A DNA stretch of 64,000 nt from Campylobacter concisus. Lineage in GTDB: Bacteria; Campylobacterota; Campylobacteria; Campylobacterales; Campylobacteraceae. Where the stretch lies: assembly GCA_002092835.1 (NCBI GenBank), contig LVWL01000018.1:186001-250000 (forward strand), in the 5' to 3' direction. Shown in pieces: positions 18,700 through 28,202 of this stretch (its first letter is position 1; the number at the start of each line of letters is the position of its first letter). A program made the translations under genes and the position numbers. A model generated the notes under the pieces. The model was not told where the DNA came from. It saw nothing but the letters and a program-made list of their open reading frames with translations, and did not search any database.

Positions 18700-19559
18700 A
18701 TATCTAGGCCAAAATAGTGCTTAACTAAAAAACCAATACCAAATGAAATGATCGCAACACCAAAAGTTATCACGCACATCTCAATCACTCTTGGCAAAAA
18801 TTTAAGCTCTTTTGCTACGCTTATGTAAAAGTTGTAAGTGATAATGGCAACAAAGGCAAAGAAAAACATCGACAAGACAGCGTAAATACTACTTGAAAAG
18901 ATAAAAAATGGAAGTATCAAAAATGCCGTTGTTATGATGTACGAACCACCTGTGTAGAGCGAATAGGTAAGCGGTTTGATCTCGTCACTTGGATTTTCTT
19001 TTGACTCGAGATAGGCTGACCCTGCCATAGAAAGAGCAGCTGCAATGCCCATGATAAGGCCCGTTGCACCAACTGATTTTGTATTTGAAAAAGCTAGAGC
19101 GATGCCACTTAGCGTGCCAGTTAGCTCAACTAATGCGTCATTCATACCAAGAACGATACCACCGGCATTGACTAGTTTCGTGTCTTTTAGCATAGAAATT
19201 AAATTATTTTCATGATTTACTTCTTCATTATAAATATCTCTAGCTTCAGGATACTCATCAACAATACCAAGATAAAATTGCTCTGCGTCTTCTTCACGTG
19301 ACTCCATAAATTTTAAAGTAAAAGATGTACCAAAAATTTTAACAAGTATCGTATAGAAGATGACTTTGAATAAATTTGCAGTTCTGCTCTCACCTGTTAT
19401 CTTTTGGCAAAAAGCATAATGTCGTTTTTCCTCAGTGACTAATTTACGAAGTATTTTTTTATTTTCTTCATTTTTTTCACTAGCTTCAAGTAACGTATAG
19501 ATAGCGGTATCATCTGCTTCATTTTGTAGCTGTTTTAAAGCACGCTTTTTATCTAGCAT
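18696..19559 (-). CDS. Ferritin-like domain fused to a CCC1/VIT1 iron-manganese transporter
   Basis: The protein has 287 residues. The N-terminal half is a rubrerythrin-type four-helix domain with candidate di-metal ligands in 'TEEKRHYAFC' and 'YNEEVNHENN'. The C-terminal half is the VIT1/CCC1 membrane domain, with 'GGIVLGMNDALVELTGTLSG' and about five helices. Such fusions (MbfA-like) export iron or manganese in response to metal load (family knowledge). C. jejuni has an integral membrane gene of this kind next to atpE. The metal specificity is not readable from sequence. Confidence 0.85.
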   Translation of the reverse strand: MLDKKRALKQLQNEADDTAIYTLLEASEKNEENKKILRKLVTEEKRHYAFCQKITGESRTANLFKVIFYTILVKIFGTSFTLKFMESREEDAEQFYLGIVDEYPEARDIYNEEVNHENNLISMLKDTKLVNAGGIVLGMNDALVELTGTLSGIALAFSNTKSVGATGLIMGIAAALSMAGSAYLESKENPSDEIKPLTYSLYTGGSYIITTAFLILPFFIFSSSIYAVLSMFFFAFVAIITYNFYISVAKELKFLPRVIEMCVITFGVAIISFGIGFLVKHYFGLDI

Positions 19560-19613
19560 AAATTCCCCTTTTTAAATTTTGTAAGATCTTGAATTTTGAA
19601 GTGTAAGATTAGA

Positions 19614-19698
19614 TGGTGCGATCAGCGAGACTCGAACTCGCACACCTAACGGCACTACCCCCTCAAGATAGCGTGTCTACCAATTCCACCATGATCGC
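19614..19698 (-). tRNA. tRNA-Leu (anticodon GAG)
   Basis: On the minus strand the 85-base sequence starts GCGATCATGG and ends with an encoded CCA. The acceptor stem GCGATCA/TGATCGC pairs fully, the T-loop GTTCGAGTC is present, and a long variable arm marks a class II tRNA. The anticodon stem CTATC/GGTAG encloses the loop TTGAGGG, giving anticodon GAG (codons CUU/CUC). Confidence 0.95.
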
Positions 19699-19726
19699 AA
19701 AAAGAGAAAGCCCCAAGGAGGGGCTT
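19699..19726 (-). terminator. Terminator of atpE
   Basis: A 7-bp stem (AAGCCCC/GGGGCTT, 19708-19714 and 19720-19726) with a five-base loop is followed on the minus strand by TTTCTCTTTTT. It lies between the atpE stop and the tRNA-Leu gene, so some read-through could also feed the tRNA. Confidence 0.8.
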
Positions 19727-19743
19727 GATTTCAAGCTTTACGC

Positions 19744-20046
19744 TTATCCAAGCATTGGGTTTGCGTAAAGAACGATAAGTGTAATAACAAGTGCGTAGAT
19801 AACTTGTGCTTCGATCATCGCAAGAGCGATAAACATTGTAGTCATAAGTTTGCTACCAACACCTGGGTTTCTAGCTGTTCCGCTGATAGTTGCAGCAGCT
19901 GTGTTTCCCATACCTATAGCACCGCCAAGAGCTGCAAGGCCAAGGCCGATACCGCCAGCGATAACTGAATATGATTTGATCATCTCACCATCAGCGCCGA
20001 ATGCGAATGCAGCAAGACCAAGAATTAAAAACACGATCTTTTTCAT
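19744..20046 (-). CDS. atpE: ATP synthase F0 subunit c
   Basis: This subunit forms the proton-driven rotor ring of ATP synthase. The 100-residue protein has a short signal-like N-terminus, then two membrane helices joined by the polar loop 'SGTARNPG'. The ion-binding carboxylate is the Glu in 'MIEAQVIYALV'. No sodium-type ligand set is apparent, so proton coupling is likely. A strong AAAGGAG site precedes the ATG. As in C. jejuni it stands apart from the other atp genes. Confidence 0.95.
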   Translation of the reverse strand: MKKIVFLILGLAAFAFGADGEMIKSYSVIAGGIGLGLAALGGAIGMGNTAAATISGTARNPGVGSKLMTTMFIALAMIEAQVIYALVITLIVLYANPMLG

Positions 20047-20251
20047 CGTTGCTCCTTTAAAATTTTAAAGCTCTTTCGGATCTGTCCCCTACTTAAACTT
20101 TATGAGCCGTAATATTACAAAAACAAAACTTTGTTTCAAATAAAAACACTAAAAATTTAAATTGCCTATAAAAAATTCTTGGCTTAGAAAAATAAAAGTT
20201 TTTTTATGTTATCTTTAAAAAAATTAATTTATTCTTAATCTTAGGTAATCA

Positions 20252-21598
20252 ATGATAAATGAAAAATTTTCAAAAATAGGCTTTGTTCTTGCGATGGCTG
20301 GTTCTGCTGTTGGTCTTGGCAATGCCTGGAAATTCCCTACAATGGTGGGAAACAACGGCGGTTCAGCATTTATAATTTTATATTTGCTCCTTACATTTGC
20401 TATCGCATTTGTGGCGTTTTTGGCGGAGCTTAGTATAGGAAAGCTCGGTGAAAGCGACGTCGTAAGCTCTATTTATAAGCTTGCTCCAAAGCATAAAAAA
20501 GCGTGGTCTCTCTCTGGCTTTTTTATGATCGGCGCAATTTTGATAGCTTCATTTTATATGGTAGTTATTGGCTGGATTTTAAAGTATATCTATCTTAGTT
20601 TTTCGCCACTTTTGGCCGATACAAAAGAAGCAGCAGCGCAGTTTAATACCCTTTTAGCAAATGACTTAACTAGTAGTGTACTTTGCTTTAGCATAGTTTT
20701 TTTAATGGTATTTTTTGCCGTTTCAAAAGGCGTAAAAAGTGGCATAGAAAAGCTAAATATTTGGATGATGCCAAGTCTTTTTGTTTTGCTTGTTTGTATG
20801 CTTTTTTACGCGCTTAGCATGGGAGATGGCTTTGTCAAGGCGGCTAAATTTTTATTTGTACCAAATTTTAGTGCGATCACGCCAGATGTGATTTTACAGG
20901 CTCTTGGACTTGCGTTTTTTTCGCTATCTATGGGCGTTGGCGTCATACCAACATATGCTGCAAATCTACCAGAGCGTACAAATTTAATAAAATCAACACT
21001 TTCTATCATTTTTATAAATATATTAATAGGCATTATGATGGGGCTTGTGGTATTTACATTTATATTTGCTTATGGAGCTGATAGCACGGCAAGTGGCCCG
21101 GGTCTTATCTTTATCTCGCTTGTCACGCTTTTTGCAAAGCTTGGCGTCGTTGGCAACGTCATGGCGGTTGCATTTTTTATATCGCTTTTGTTTGCAGGTA
21201 TCACGAGTGCAGTTTCGATGATCGAGCCCTTTGCTTATTATTTGGTTAGAAAATTTGAAATTTCACGCAAGGCAGCACTTCTTTATATAGGCGCTTTTGT
21301 CTATGTTTTGGGAATTTTTTGTATATTTTCATACTATTCTGATACGGCCAGCACGTTTAGTATATTTGGCAAGCCAGTATTTGACGCACTCGACTTTCTT
21401 ACATCAAATATTATGATGCCAATAGGTGCTATCATATTTAGCTTTTTTGTGGGCTACAAACTCAAAAAAGAGAGCTTGCATCTACTTTTTGGAGAATTTA
21501 TGGGAAAAGCATTTTTTGAAATTTGGTATTTTGCTCTAAGATACATCGTACCAATCGCAATTTGTGCCATCATGATCTATCAAATAGCAGGTAAATGA
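20252..21598 (+). CDS. Neurotransmitter:sodium symporter family transporter 1
   Basis: The 448-residue protein has about 11-12 membrane helices and the NSS signature 'GSAVGLGNAWKFPTMVGNNG' in helix 1, the sodium and substrate site of LeuT-type carriers. Bacterial members take up amino acids such as tryptophan, tyrosine or leucine; the substrate here is not predictable. It is the first of three tandem paralogues with stop-start overlaps. The upstream AT-rich gap of 205 bases is shared with divergent atpE. Confidence 0.9.
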   Translation: MINEKFSKIGFVLAMAGSAVGLGNAWKFPTMVGNNGGSAFIILYLLLTFAIAFVAFLAELSIGKLGESDVVSSIYKLAPKHKKAWSLSGFFMIGAILIASFYMVVIGWILKYIYLSFSPLLADTKEAAAQFNTLLANDLTSSVLCFSIVFLMVFFAVSKGVKSGIEKLNIWMMPSLFVLLVCMLFYALSMGDGFVKAAKFLFVPNFSAITPDVILQALGLAFFSLSMGVGVIPTYAANLPERTNLIKSTLSIIFINILIGIMMGLVVFTFIFAYGADSTASGPGLIFISLVTLFAKLGVVGNVMAVAFFISLLFAGITSAVSMIEPFAYYLVRKFEISRKAALLYIGAFVYVLGIFCIFSYYSDTASTFSIFGKPVFDALDFLTSNIMMPIGAIIFSFFVGYKLKKESLHLLFGEFMGKAFFEIWYFALRYIVPIAICAIMIYQIAGK

Positions 21599-22926
21599 TG
21601 GATAGATTTAGTAAAGTTGGTTTTATACTTTCCATTATTGGAGCGGCTATTGGCCTTGGTAATGCATGGAAATTTCCATATATGGTCGGTAATAACGGTG
21701 GTTCAGCATTTATTCTTATATATCTATTTTTTGCTTTTGTTGTTGGCCTTAGTATATTTTTTGCTGAGATGGCAATGGGAAAAATTTCTCGTCTTGATAC
21801 GGTTGGGGCATTTAAAAGTCTAGCTACAAAGGGGGCAAATTCTTGGAAATTTGCTGGTGTTGTGATGGTGACAGGGTTATTCATCGCATCTTTTTATACG
21901 CTTATCATTGGCTGGGTGCTAAAATACGTTATCTTAAGTCTTGGCGAGCTTCCAAAAGATATGGCAAGCTCAGAAGCGCTTTTTATAAATTTTACTTCAA
22001 AGGGCATAGAGGAGCAAATTTTATATTTTAGCATCGCCTTTTTTGCCTACTTTTTTATACTTACAAAAGGTATAAAAAGTGGAATAGAGCGTATAAATGT
22101 ATATCTTATTCCGGCACTTTTTATTTTGCTTTTGCTTATGCTTGGCTACTCTTTTGGTATGAATGGATTTGATGAGGCGGCTAAATTTTTACTAGTACCT
22201 GATTTTTCAAAGATAGATCAAGGCGCTATCTTAAATGCTCTTGGGTTAGCTTTTTTTACGATGTGTATTGGCATTGGCTGCATTTTAACTTACTCATCAA
22301 GCCTAGGCAATGATACAAATTTATTCACTTCATCGCTTTATGTAGTCTTTGCAAATATAATTATTAGCGTAATTATAGGACTTATAGTTTTTACATTCAC
22401 CTATGAATTTGGCTCAGAGCCATCAAAGGGTGCAGGGTTAGCATTTATCTCATTGCCAACACTATTTGCAAAGCTTGGTTTGCTTGGAAATTTCTTGGCT
22501 TTTGCATTTTTTACATCTTTATTTTTTGCTGGTATAACATCGGTTATTTCGCTAGTCGAGCCATTTATATTTTTCTTAAATAAAAGTTTGGGATTTAGTA
22601 GAAATAGATCAATTATTATTGTCGGTGCCGTAGTTTATGTTTTAGGGATTTTATGTGCATTAAGCGGTATTGGCGATTTTAAAGAAGCACTTACATTTTT
22701 TGGTAAGAGCTTTTTTGATTTGCTTGATTATCTTAGCTCAAACATTATGCTCCCACTTGGTGGCATTATATTTGCTATTTTTGTTGGATACTTTATGAAA
22801 TTTGAGCTTTTAAAAGAGCTATTCTTGCCTTATATGGGTGAGATTGTTTTTAAAATTTGGTATTTTTTAATAAGGTTTGTGGCACCAGTTCTAGTTTTTG
22901 TGGTGCTAGTAAGGGAGATTGCATAA
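21595..22926 (+). CDS. Neurotransmitter:sodium symporter family transporter 2
   Basis: The 443-residue paralogue carries 'GAAIGLGNAWKFPYMVGNNG' in helix 1. Two ATG codons in tandem (21595 and 21598) are possible starts; the first overlaps the previous stop by 4 bases, so translation is coupled. It is clearly homologous to both flanking NSS genes but diverged through most helices, so the duplication is old. The substrate is unknown. Confidence 0.9.
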   Translation: MMDRFSKVGFILSIIGAAIGLGNAWKFPYMVGNNGGSAFILIYLFFAFVVGLSIFFAEMAMGKISRLDTVGAFKSLATKGANSWKFAGVVMVTGLFIASFYTLIIGWVLKYVILSLGELPKDMASSEALFINFTSKGIEEQILYFSIAFFAYFFILTKGIKSGIERINVYLIPALFILLLLMLGYSFGMNGFDEAAKFLLVPDFSKIDQGAILNALGLAFFTMCIGIGCILTYSSSLGNDTNLFTSSLYVVFANIIISVIIGLIVFTFTYEFGSEPSKGAGLAFISLPTLFAKLGLLGNFLAFAFFTSLFFAGITSVISLVEPFIFFLNKSLGFSRNRSIIIVGAVVYVLGILCALSGIGDFKEALTFFGKSFFDLLDYLSSNIMLPLGGIIFAIFVGYFMKFELLKELFLPYMGEIVFKIWYFLIRFVAPVLVFVVLVREIA

Positions 22927-24266
22927 TGGCAAAAGAACAGTTTTCTAAAATAGGTTATGTTTTAGCAGTTGCAGGGTCAGCTGTTGGACTTGGCAATGCG
23001 TGGAAATTTCCATATATGGTCGGTGAAAATGGTGGATCAGCATTTGTTATTTTATATCTTTTGATAACGTTTTTAGTTGGCATACCTATCTTTATGGCAG
23101 AGCTAAGTATTGGCAAACTTAGTGAGAGCGATAGTGTAAATGCCTTTAGAAAGCTGGCGAATAAAAATAAAAATTTATGGCAGCTAGTTGGAATTTTAGC
23201 TATGGTAACCGCAGCTATAATCTCATCTTACTACATCGTGATCATCGGCTGGGTCTTTAAGTATTTCACACTATCTTTTACCGGTCTTCCAAACGATATA
23301 GAAAGCTCAAAAGTAATATTTAACGAGCTTCTTACGCATGGTCTTGGCGAGCAGACGCTTTATTTTGTTATAGCATTTGTAGCTTGCTTTTTTATCCTTT
23401 CAAAAGGTGTGAAAAGTGGCATTGAAAAGCTAAATGTTTGGATGATGCCAAGCCTATTTATCATGGTTTTAATTATGCTTATCTTTTCTATGACGATGAA
23501 TGGCTTTACAAAATCGGCTGAGTTTTTACTTGTTCCTGACTTTAGCAAAATTTCATTTAACTCGCTCTTGCTTGCTCTTGGGCTTGCTTTTTGGACACTA
23601 TCTCTTGGTATGGCAGCGATCATTACATATTCAGCTAGCCTAAGTGACGATACAAATTTAGCTACTTCTACACTAAGTATCGTTTTTATAAACATCGTCC
23701 TAGCCATTATGATGGGTCTTGTTATCTTTACATTTATATTTGAATTTGGCGCAGAGCCGTCTCAAGGACCAGGACTTGTCTTTATCTCGCTTCCAACGCT
23801 CTTTGCTAAGCTTGGTGTGATAGGTCAAATTTTAGCTGTGGCATTTTTTGCAGCACTTATCTTTGCTGGCATTACTTCAGCTATCTCTATCGTAGAGCCG
23901 TTTGTATTTTTCTTGATCAGAGAGTATGGCATTAGCAGGATAAAAGCTCTTAGCATAGTTGGAGCCGGTGTTTTTGTATTAGGATTTTTATGTCTTTTAT
24001 CAAATATAGAAAATGTTGGCGACAAATTTATGCTCTTTGGTAAAAATTTCTTTGATTTTCTTGACTTTACCGCTTCAAATGTTCTGCTTCCAATTAGTGG
24101 TATTGGTGGAGCGATATTTGTTGGATATTTTATGAAAAGAGAGGCACTTTATGTGCTATTTAGTCCATATATGAGCGACTTTGTATTTAGTGCATGGTAT
24201 TTTTTATTAAGATATATAGCGCCAGTTTGTGTATTTATTATCATGATAAATAAATTGTTTTTTTAA
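22926..24266 (+). CDS. Neurotransmitter:sodium symporter family transporter 3
   Basis: The third NSS paralogue has 446 residues from the ATG at 22926 ('MAKEQFSKIGYVLAVAGSAV'), which overlaps the previous TAA by one base. A longer upstream frame exists but would run into the preceding coding end, so I reject it. Helix 1 reads 'GLGNAWKFPYMVGENG'. Its N-terminal part resembles copy 1 in 'SKIG...LA.AGSAVGLGNAWKFP'. A TRAP small-subunit gene follows by 9 bases. Confidence 0.9.
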   Translation: MAKEQFSKIGYVLAVAGSAVGLGNAWKFPYMVGENGGSAFVILYLLITFLVGIPIFMAELSIGKLSESDSVNAFRKLANKNKNLWQLVGILAMVTAAIISSYYIVIIGWVFKYFTLSFTGLPNDIESSKVIFNELLTHGLGEQTLYFVIAFVACFFILSKGVKSGIEKLNVWMMPSLFIMVLIMLIFSMTMNGFTKSAEFLLVPDFSKISFNSLLLALGLAFWTLSLGMAAIITYSASLSDDTNLATSTLSIVFINIVLAIMMGLVIFTFIFEFGAEPSQGPGLVFISLPTLFAKLGVIGQILAVAFFAALIFAGITSAISIVEPFVFFLIREYGISRIKALSIVGAGVFVLGFLCLLSNIENVGDKFMLFGKNFFDFLDFTASNVLLPISGIGGAIFVGYFMKREALYVLFSPYMSDFVFSAWYFLLRYIAPVCVFIIMINKLFF

Positions 24267-24275
24267 GGGTTGTTT

Positions 24276-24785
24276 ATGCAAAAAGTTGAGAAATTTTTTG
24301 ATAAGGTCGGTGATATAGTCGGCTATATTTGCATGTTTATTATGGCTTTGATGATAATAGATGTCTTTTTTAACGTTGTGGCAAGATATTTTTTCTCTTA
24401 TGGAAACGTTGCATTTCAGGAGCTTGAGTGGCATTTTTTTGCTGTAATATTTTTGCTTGGCATGAGCTATGCATTAAAAGAAGATGCACATGTTAGAGTC
24501 GATATCTTTTATGCTAAATTTTCACCAAAAAATAAAGCTCTTGTAAATATGATAGGAACTGTTATTTTTGTAATTCCATTTGCACTTTTAGTTTCAAATT
24601 TATCGTTTGAATTTGTGAGTGATGCTTATACTTCAGCTGAAGCTAGTGCAGATCCAGGCGGTCTTACTCACAGATGGATCATAAAAGCACTTATTCCTTT
24701 TTCTTTTTATCTACTTGTATTTTTTGCGATCGGCTTTTTTATAAGAAATTTTAATCTTTACAAAAAAGCTAAAAAGGGGGAATAA
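24276..24785 (+). CDS. dctQ: TRAP transporter small permease (DctQ family)
   Basis: The 169-residue protein has four membrane helices, the DctQ pattern. It contains 'FQELEWHFFAVIFLLGMSYA' and 'HVRVDIFY', family-typical segments, and 'HRWIIKALIPFSFYLLVFF' near the end. TRAP systems import carboxylates or similar acids with a sodium gradient. I choose ATG 24276, which has AAGGG nearby, over the TTG two codons earlier. It overlaps dctM by one base. No DctP binding-protein gene is present beside it. Confidence 0.88.
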   Translation: MQKVEKFFDKVGDIVGYICMFIMALMIIDVFFNVVARYFFSYGNVAFQELEWHFFAVIFLLGMSYALKEDAHVRVDIFYAKFSPKNKALVNMIGTVIFVIPFALLVSNLSFEFVSDAYTSAEASADPGGLTHRWIIKALIPFSFYLLVFFAIGFFIRNFNLYKKAKKGE

Positions 24786-26173
24786 TGGCTGGCTTGATAA
24801 TGTTTATAGCTGCACTTTTGATGCTAGGTATTGGCTTTCCAGTAGCCTTCACTTTTGGCGCAGTTTCGATGATATTTGGTATGATTGGCAGTATTGTTGA
24901 GAGCATTGGAGACGGAGATGGACTACTTGGAAGTATCGAAGTTTTCAAAGATATGTTTAACTTCATGCCTTATAGAATTTTTTCTATCATGGAGAGTAGA
25001 ATTTTTATAGCAGTTCCACTTTTTGTCTTTATGGGCGTTGTTCTTCAAAAGTCAAAACTAGCTGAGAGGCTACTTGAGAGCATGGGTATGCTTTTTGGAG
25101 AAATTCGCGGAGGTATTGCTATTAGCACTATCTTGGTTGGAGCACTTCTTGCAGCTTCAACTGGTGTTGTTGGTGCAAGTGTTGTTGCAATGGGCGTTAT
25201 AAGCTTGCCTGTTATGTTAAAGTATAAATACGACCAAGCGCTAGGCTGTGGTACTATATGTGCTGCTGGTACGCTTGGACAGATTATTCCACCTTCTATC
25301 GTGCTGATTATTTTGGGTGATATATTTTCAGTGCCAGTTGGTGAGCTTTTTCATCAAGCCATCATCCCAGGACTCACGCTAGTAGCAGTTTATATCATTT
25401 ATATTTTGATTGTTGCTTATTTGAAACCAGATACAGCACCGGTAGTAAAAGATGAGAGCGGTGTTAGTAAATTTAAGCAGATCATGAGAGCACTAATCGC
25501 TATCTTTCCACCGCTTTTACTTGTTATTTGTGTACTGGGCTCTATATTTGCAGGTATCGCTACGCCAACTGAAAGTTCAGCTTTTGGCTGCGTTGGAGCC
25601 ATTATTTTAGCTATTTTTTATAGGACTTTTTCATTTTCTATGATAAAAGAGGCATTGGCTGAAAGCGTAAAAACCACAGCACTTGTCTTTGCTATACTTG
25701 TTGGCGCGACAGCTTTTTCTATGGTATTTAGTTACACTGGTGGCGATGAGATTGTTGAAAAATTTATGACAAATTTACCAGGTGAAAAGTGGGGCTTTAT
25801 CATTTTTAGCATGGTTGTCATCTTTGTGCTTGGCTTTTTTATCGACTTTGTTGAAATTTCATACATTGTGCTTCCTATCTTGGTACCAATAGCCGCAAAG
25901 CTTGGTATAAATCCAATTTATCTAGCAATCTTAGTTGCGATGAATTTGCAAACTTCATTCCTAACGCCGCCATTTGGTTTTAGCTTATTTTTCCTAAGGT
26001 CAGTCGCACCAGCTGAGATAAAAACGACTGCTATTTATAAAGGCGTTGTGCCTTATATTTTTATTCAGCTTGCTGTGCTTGTATTTTTCTGCGTCTTTCT
26101 AATGGAATTAAAGCCAATGCTTGATGCGAGCCACGGCGGATTATTAAACTTCTTACTCTCACTTTTTAAATGA
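24785..26173 (+). CDS. dctM: TRAP transporter large permease (DctM family)
   Basis: DctM is the transport channel of the TRAP system. The 462-residue protein has about 12 helices and contains 'GASVVAMGVISLPVMLKYKY', 'GTLGQIIPPSIVLIILGDI' and 'MNLQTSFLTPPFGFSLFFLR', all diagnostic for DctM. The final family segment predicts a periplasmic-binding-protein-dependent transporter, yet DctP must be encoded elsewhere. A terminator follows before pycB. Confidence 0.92.
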   Translation: MAGLIMFIAALLMLGIGFPVAFTFGAVSMIFGMIGSIVESIGDGDGLLGSIEVFKDMFNFMPYRIFSIMESRIFIAVPLFVFMGVVLQKSKLAERLLESMGMLFGEIRGGIAISTILVGALLAASTGVVGASVVAMGVISLPVMLKYKYDQALGCGTICAAGTLGQIIPPSIVLIILGDIFSVPVGELFHQAIIPGLTLVAVYIIYILIVAYLKPDTAPVVKDESGVSKFKQIMRALIAIFPPLLLVICVLGSIFAGIATPTESSAFGCVGAIILAIFYRTFSFSMIKEALAESVKTTALVFAILVGATAFSMVFSYTGGDEIVEKFMTNLPGEKWGFIIFSMVVIFVLGFFIDFVEISYIVLPILVPIAAKLGINPIYLAILVAMNLQTSFLTPPFGFSLFFLRSVAPAEIKTTAIYKGVVPYIFIQLAVLVFFCVFLMELKPMLDASHGGLLNFLLSLFK

Positions 26174-26211
26174 TATAAAAGTTTTTGGTTGTAAAATACC
26201 AAAAAACAAGC

Positions 26212-26251
26212 AAAATGGCTAATTCGAGTTTCTAATCAATTTAGCCATTTT
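26212..26251 (+). terminator. Terminator after the NSS-TRAP operon
   Basis: Bases 26212-26222 and 26241-26251 form a perfect 11-bp stem ending in TTTT. A second, weaker inverted repeat (TTTTTGGT/ACCAAAAA) lies just before it at about 26181-26206. Together they probably close the transporter transcript before pycB. Confidence 0.65.
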
Positions 26252-26295
26252 CTATGAATTCTTTAAATAAATTTATAAAATTAATGAGGTGGGTG

Positions 26296-28098
26296 ATGGC
26301 GAAGAAATTTATCGATGTTATGGATACGACCTTTAGAGATGGCTTTCAGTCAGTTTATGGCGCTAGAGTGCTTATGAATGACTTTTTGCCCGCGCTTGAA
26401 GCAGCCAAAGAGGCTGGCATAGAGCATTTTGAATTTGGTGGCGGAGCGAGATTTCAAAGCCTTTATTTTTACCTAAATGAAGATGCTTTTGCGATGATGG
26501 ATAAATTTAGAAGCATCGTAGGACCAAAAGCAAATCTTCAAACCCTAAGCAGGGGCGTAAATACCGTTACACTTGATACTGGTAGCCGCGAGCTAATCGA
26601 CCTTCACGCAAAGCTTTTCAAAAAACACGGAACCACCACCATTAGAAATTTTGACGCACTAAATGACGTTGAAAATTTAAAATATTCAGGCGAGAGGATT
26701 GCTCATCACGGGCTAAAACACGAAGTCGTAGTTACAATGATGGATCTGCCTAGTGGCTGTGTGGGAGCACATGATGTTAAATTTTATGAGAAAATTTTAA
26801 GAGAAATTTTAGACGCAAATATCCCTTATCACAGCGTTTGCTTTAAAGACGCAAGTGGTACAAGTAGCCCACAAAAGGTCTATGAAACCATAAAAATGGC
26901 TAGAAAATTATTGCCAGAAAAAACTCACATCAGACTTCACACTCATGAAACCGCAGGCGTAAGTGTGGCTTGCTATCTTGCAGCGCTTGAAGCTGGCGTT
27001 GATGGTATAGATCTAGCCGCAAGCCCAGTAAGTGGCGGTACAAGCCAGCCAGATATCTTAACTATGCTTCACGCAGTAAAAGGCAAAAACTATGATCTTG
27101 GCGGACTTGACGTGGAGAAAATTTTAAAATATGAAAGCGTTTTGAATGACTGCTTAAAAGAGTATTTCTTGCCACCTGAGGCCGTACAAGTAAGCCCACT
27201 CATACCATTTTCACCGATGCCTGGTGGCGCGCTTACAGCAAATACCCAGATGATGAGAGATAACAACATCTTGGATAAATTTCCAGAGGTCATCCTTGCT
27301 ATGCGCGAAGTGGTGCAAAAGGGCGGATACGGCACTTCAGTGACTCCGGTTAGTCAGTTTTACTTCCAACAAGCATTTAATAATGTGATGTTTGGCAAGT
27401 GGAAAAAGATCGCCGAGGGATACGGCAAAATGGTGCTTGGCTACTTTGGCAAGACCCCAGTTACGCCTGATCAAGAGATCATCAAGCTTGCAAGCGAGCA
27501 ACTAGGCTTAAAACCAACTACAAAACACGCAGTTGATATAGCAGATAAAGACGAGAGTAAGTCGCTTGCACACGTAAAAGAAATTTTAAAACAAAATAAG
27601 ATCAAAGTCACCGAAGAAAATGTTTTTATAGCAGCAGCTTGTAAAGAAAAAGGCATCGCATTTTTAAAAGGCGAAGCAAAAGTAAATGTAAGAAAAGTAG
27701 ATCCAAACGCTAAGGCAAACGAGGGCAGACAAACTCAAAGTGGCAGATATAGTGTCGTCGTAAATGGTAGCCGCTACAATGTCGAAGTAAGCGAGGGCTT
27801 TAACGATAGCATCCAAGTAAAATCGATCACCGAAGTTGAAGGCAAGAGTGTAAAAAATGCAAAAAGTGCAGCAGCAGGCGCAACAGCAAATGATATTGTT
27901 GCTAGCTTACCGGGAGCTGTGCATAAAATTTTAGTAAGCGCAGGAGACCATGTCAAAAAAGGGCAAGCTGTAGTCGTGCTTGAAGCAATGAAGATGGAGA
28001 TAGAGGTCAAAGCCCCAAAAGATGGTGTGATATGCTCTATTGAAGTTAGCAAAGGTCAAAGCATCGCAAGCAATCAAGTGGTGGCTAAATTTAAATAA
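26296..28098 (+). CDS. pycB: Pyruvate carboxylase subunit B (biotin-carrying carboxyltransferase)
   Basis: PycB transfers carboxyl from biotin to pyruvate, making oxaloacetate. The 600-residue protein has an N-terminal TIM barrel ('MDTTFRDGFQS', metal-binding 'RLHTHETAG'), a conserved central domain, and a C-terminal biotinyl domain with 'LEAMKMEIEVKAP' carrying the biotin Lys. The preferred start is ATG 26296, preceded by GAGGTGGG; an upstream ATG at 26254 would add 14 residues and lies in the terminator region. The related oxaloacetate decarboxylase alpha has the same layout. The pckA neighbour and C. jejuni order favour the anaplerotic carboxylase. Confidence 0.9.
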   Translation: MAKKFIDVMDTTFRDGFQSVYGARVLMNDFLPALEAAKEAGIEHFEFGGGARFQSLYFYLNEDAFAMMDKFRSIVGPKANLQTLSRGVNTVTLDTGSRELIDLHAKLFKKHGTTTIRNFDALNDVENLKYSGERIAHHGLKHEVVVTMMDLPSGCVGAHDVKFYEKILREILDANIPYHSVCFKDASGTSSPQKVYETIKMARKLLPEKTHIRLHTHETAGVSVACYLAALEAGVDGIDLAASPVSGGTSQPDILTMLHAVKGKNYDLGGLDVEKILKYESVLNDCLKEYFLPPEAVQVSPLIPFSPMPGGALTANTQMMRDNNILDKFPEVILAMREVVQKGGYGTSVTPVSQFYFQQAFNNVMFGKWKKIAEGYGKMVLGYFGKTPVTPDQEIIKLASEQLGLKPTTKHAVDIADKDESKSLAHVKEILKQNKIKVTEENVFIAAACKEKGIAFLKGEAKVNVRKVDPNAKANEGRQTQSGRYSVVVNGSRYNVEVSEGFNDSIQVKSITEVEGKSVKNAKSAAAGATANDIVASLPGAVHKILVSAGDHVKKGQAVVVLEAMKMEIEVKAPKDGVICSIEVSKGQSIASNQVVAKFK

Positions 28099-28110
28099 AT
28101 TTGCCACTTT
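28081..28110 (+). terminator. Hairpin overlapping the pycB stop
   Basis: GTGGC plus AAATTT pairs with AAATTT plus GCCAC around the pycB stop codon, with one bulged T, and is followed by TTTT. It would terminate or attenuate transcription between pycB and pckA. Confidence 0.45.
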
Positions 28111-28202
28111 TAAAAAGATAGTGTTAAGCGAAATTTGATTAACATTTTGATGACTTTTAGGTCAGAATTTATAAAGAAATGAAAATTTTAAAAGGAAATA
28201 AC

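Noticed and set aside
22857..22925. Longer start for the third NSS transporter
   Set aside because: The extra residues are out-of-frame reading of the previous gene's end, and the ATG at 22926 aligns with the paralogues.
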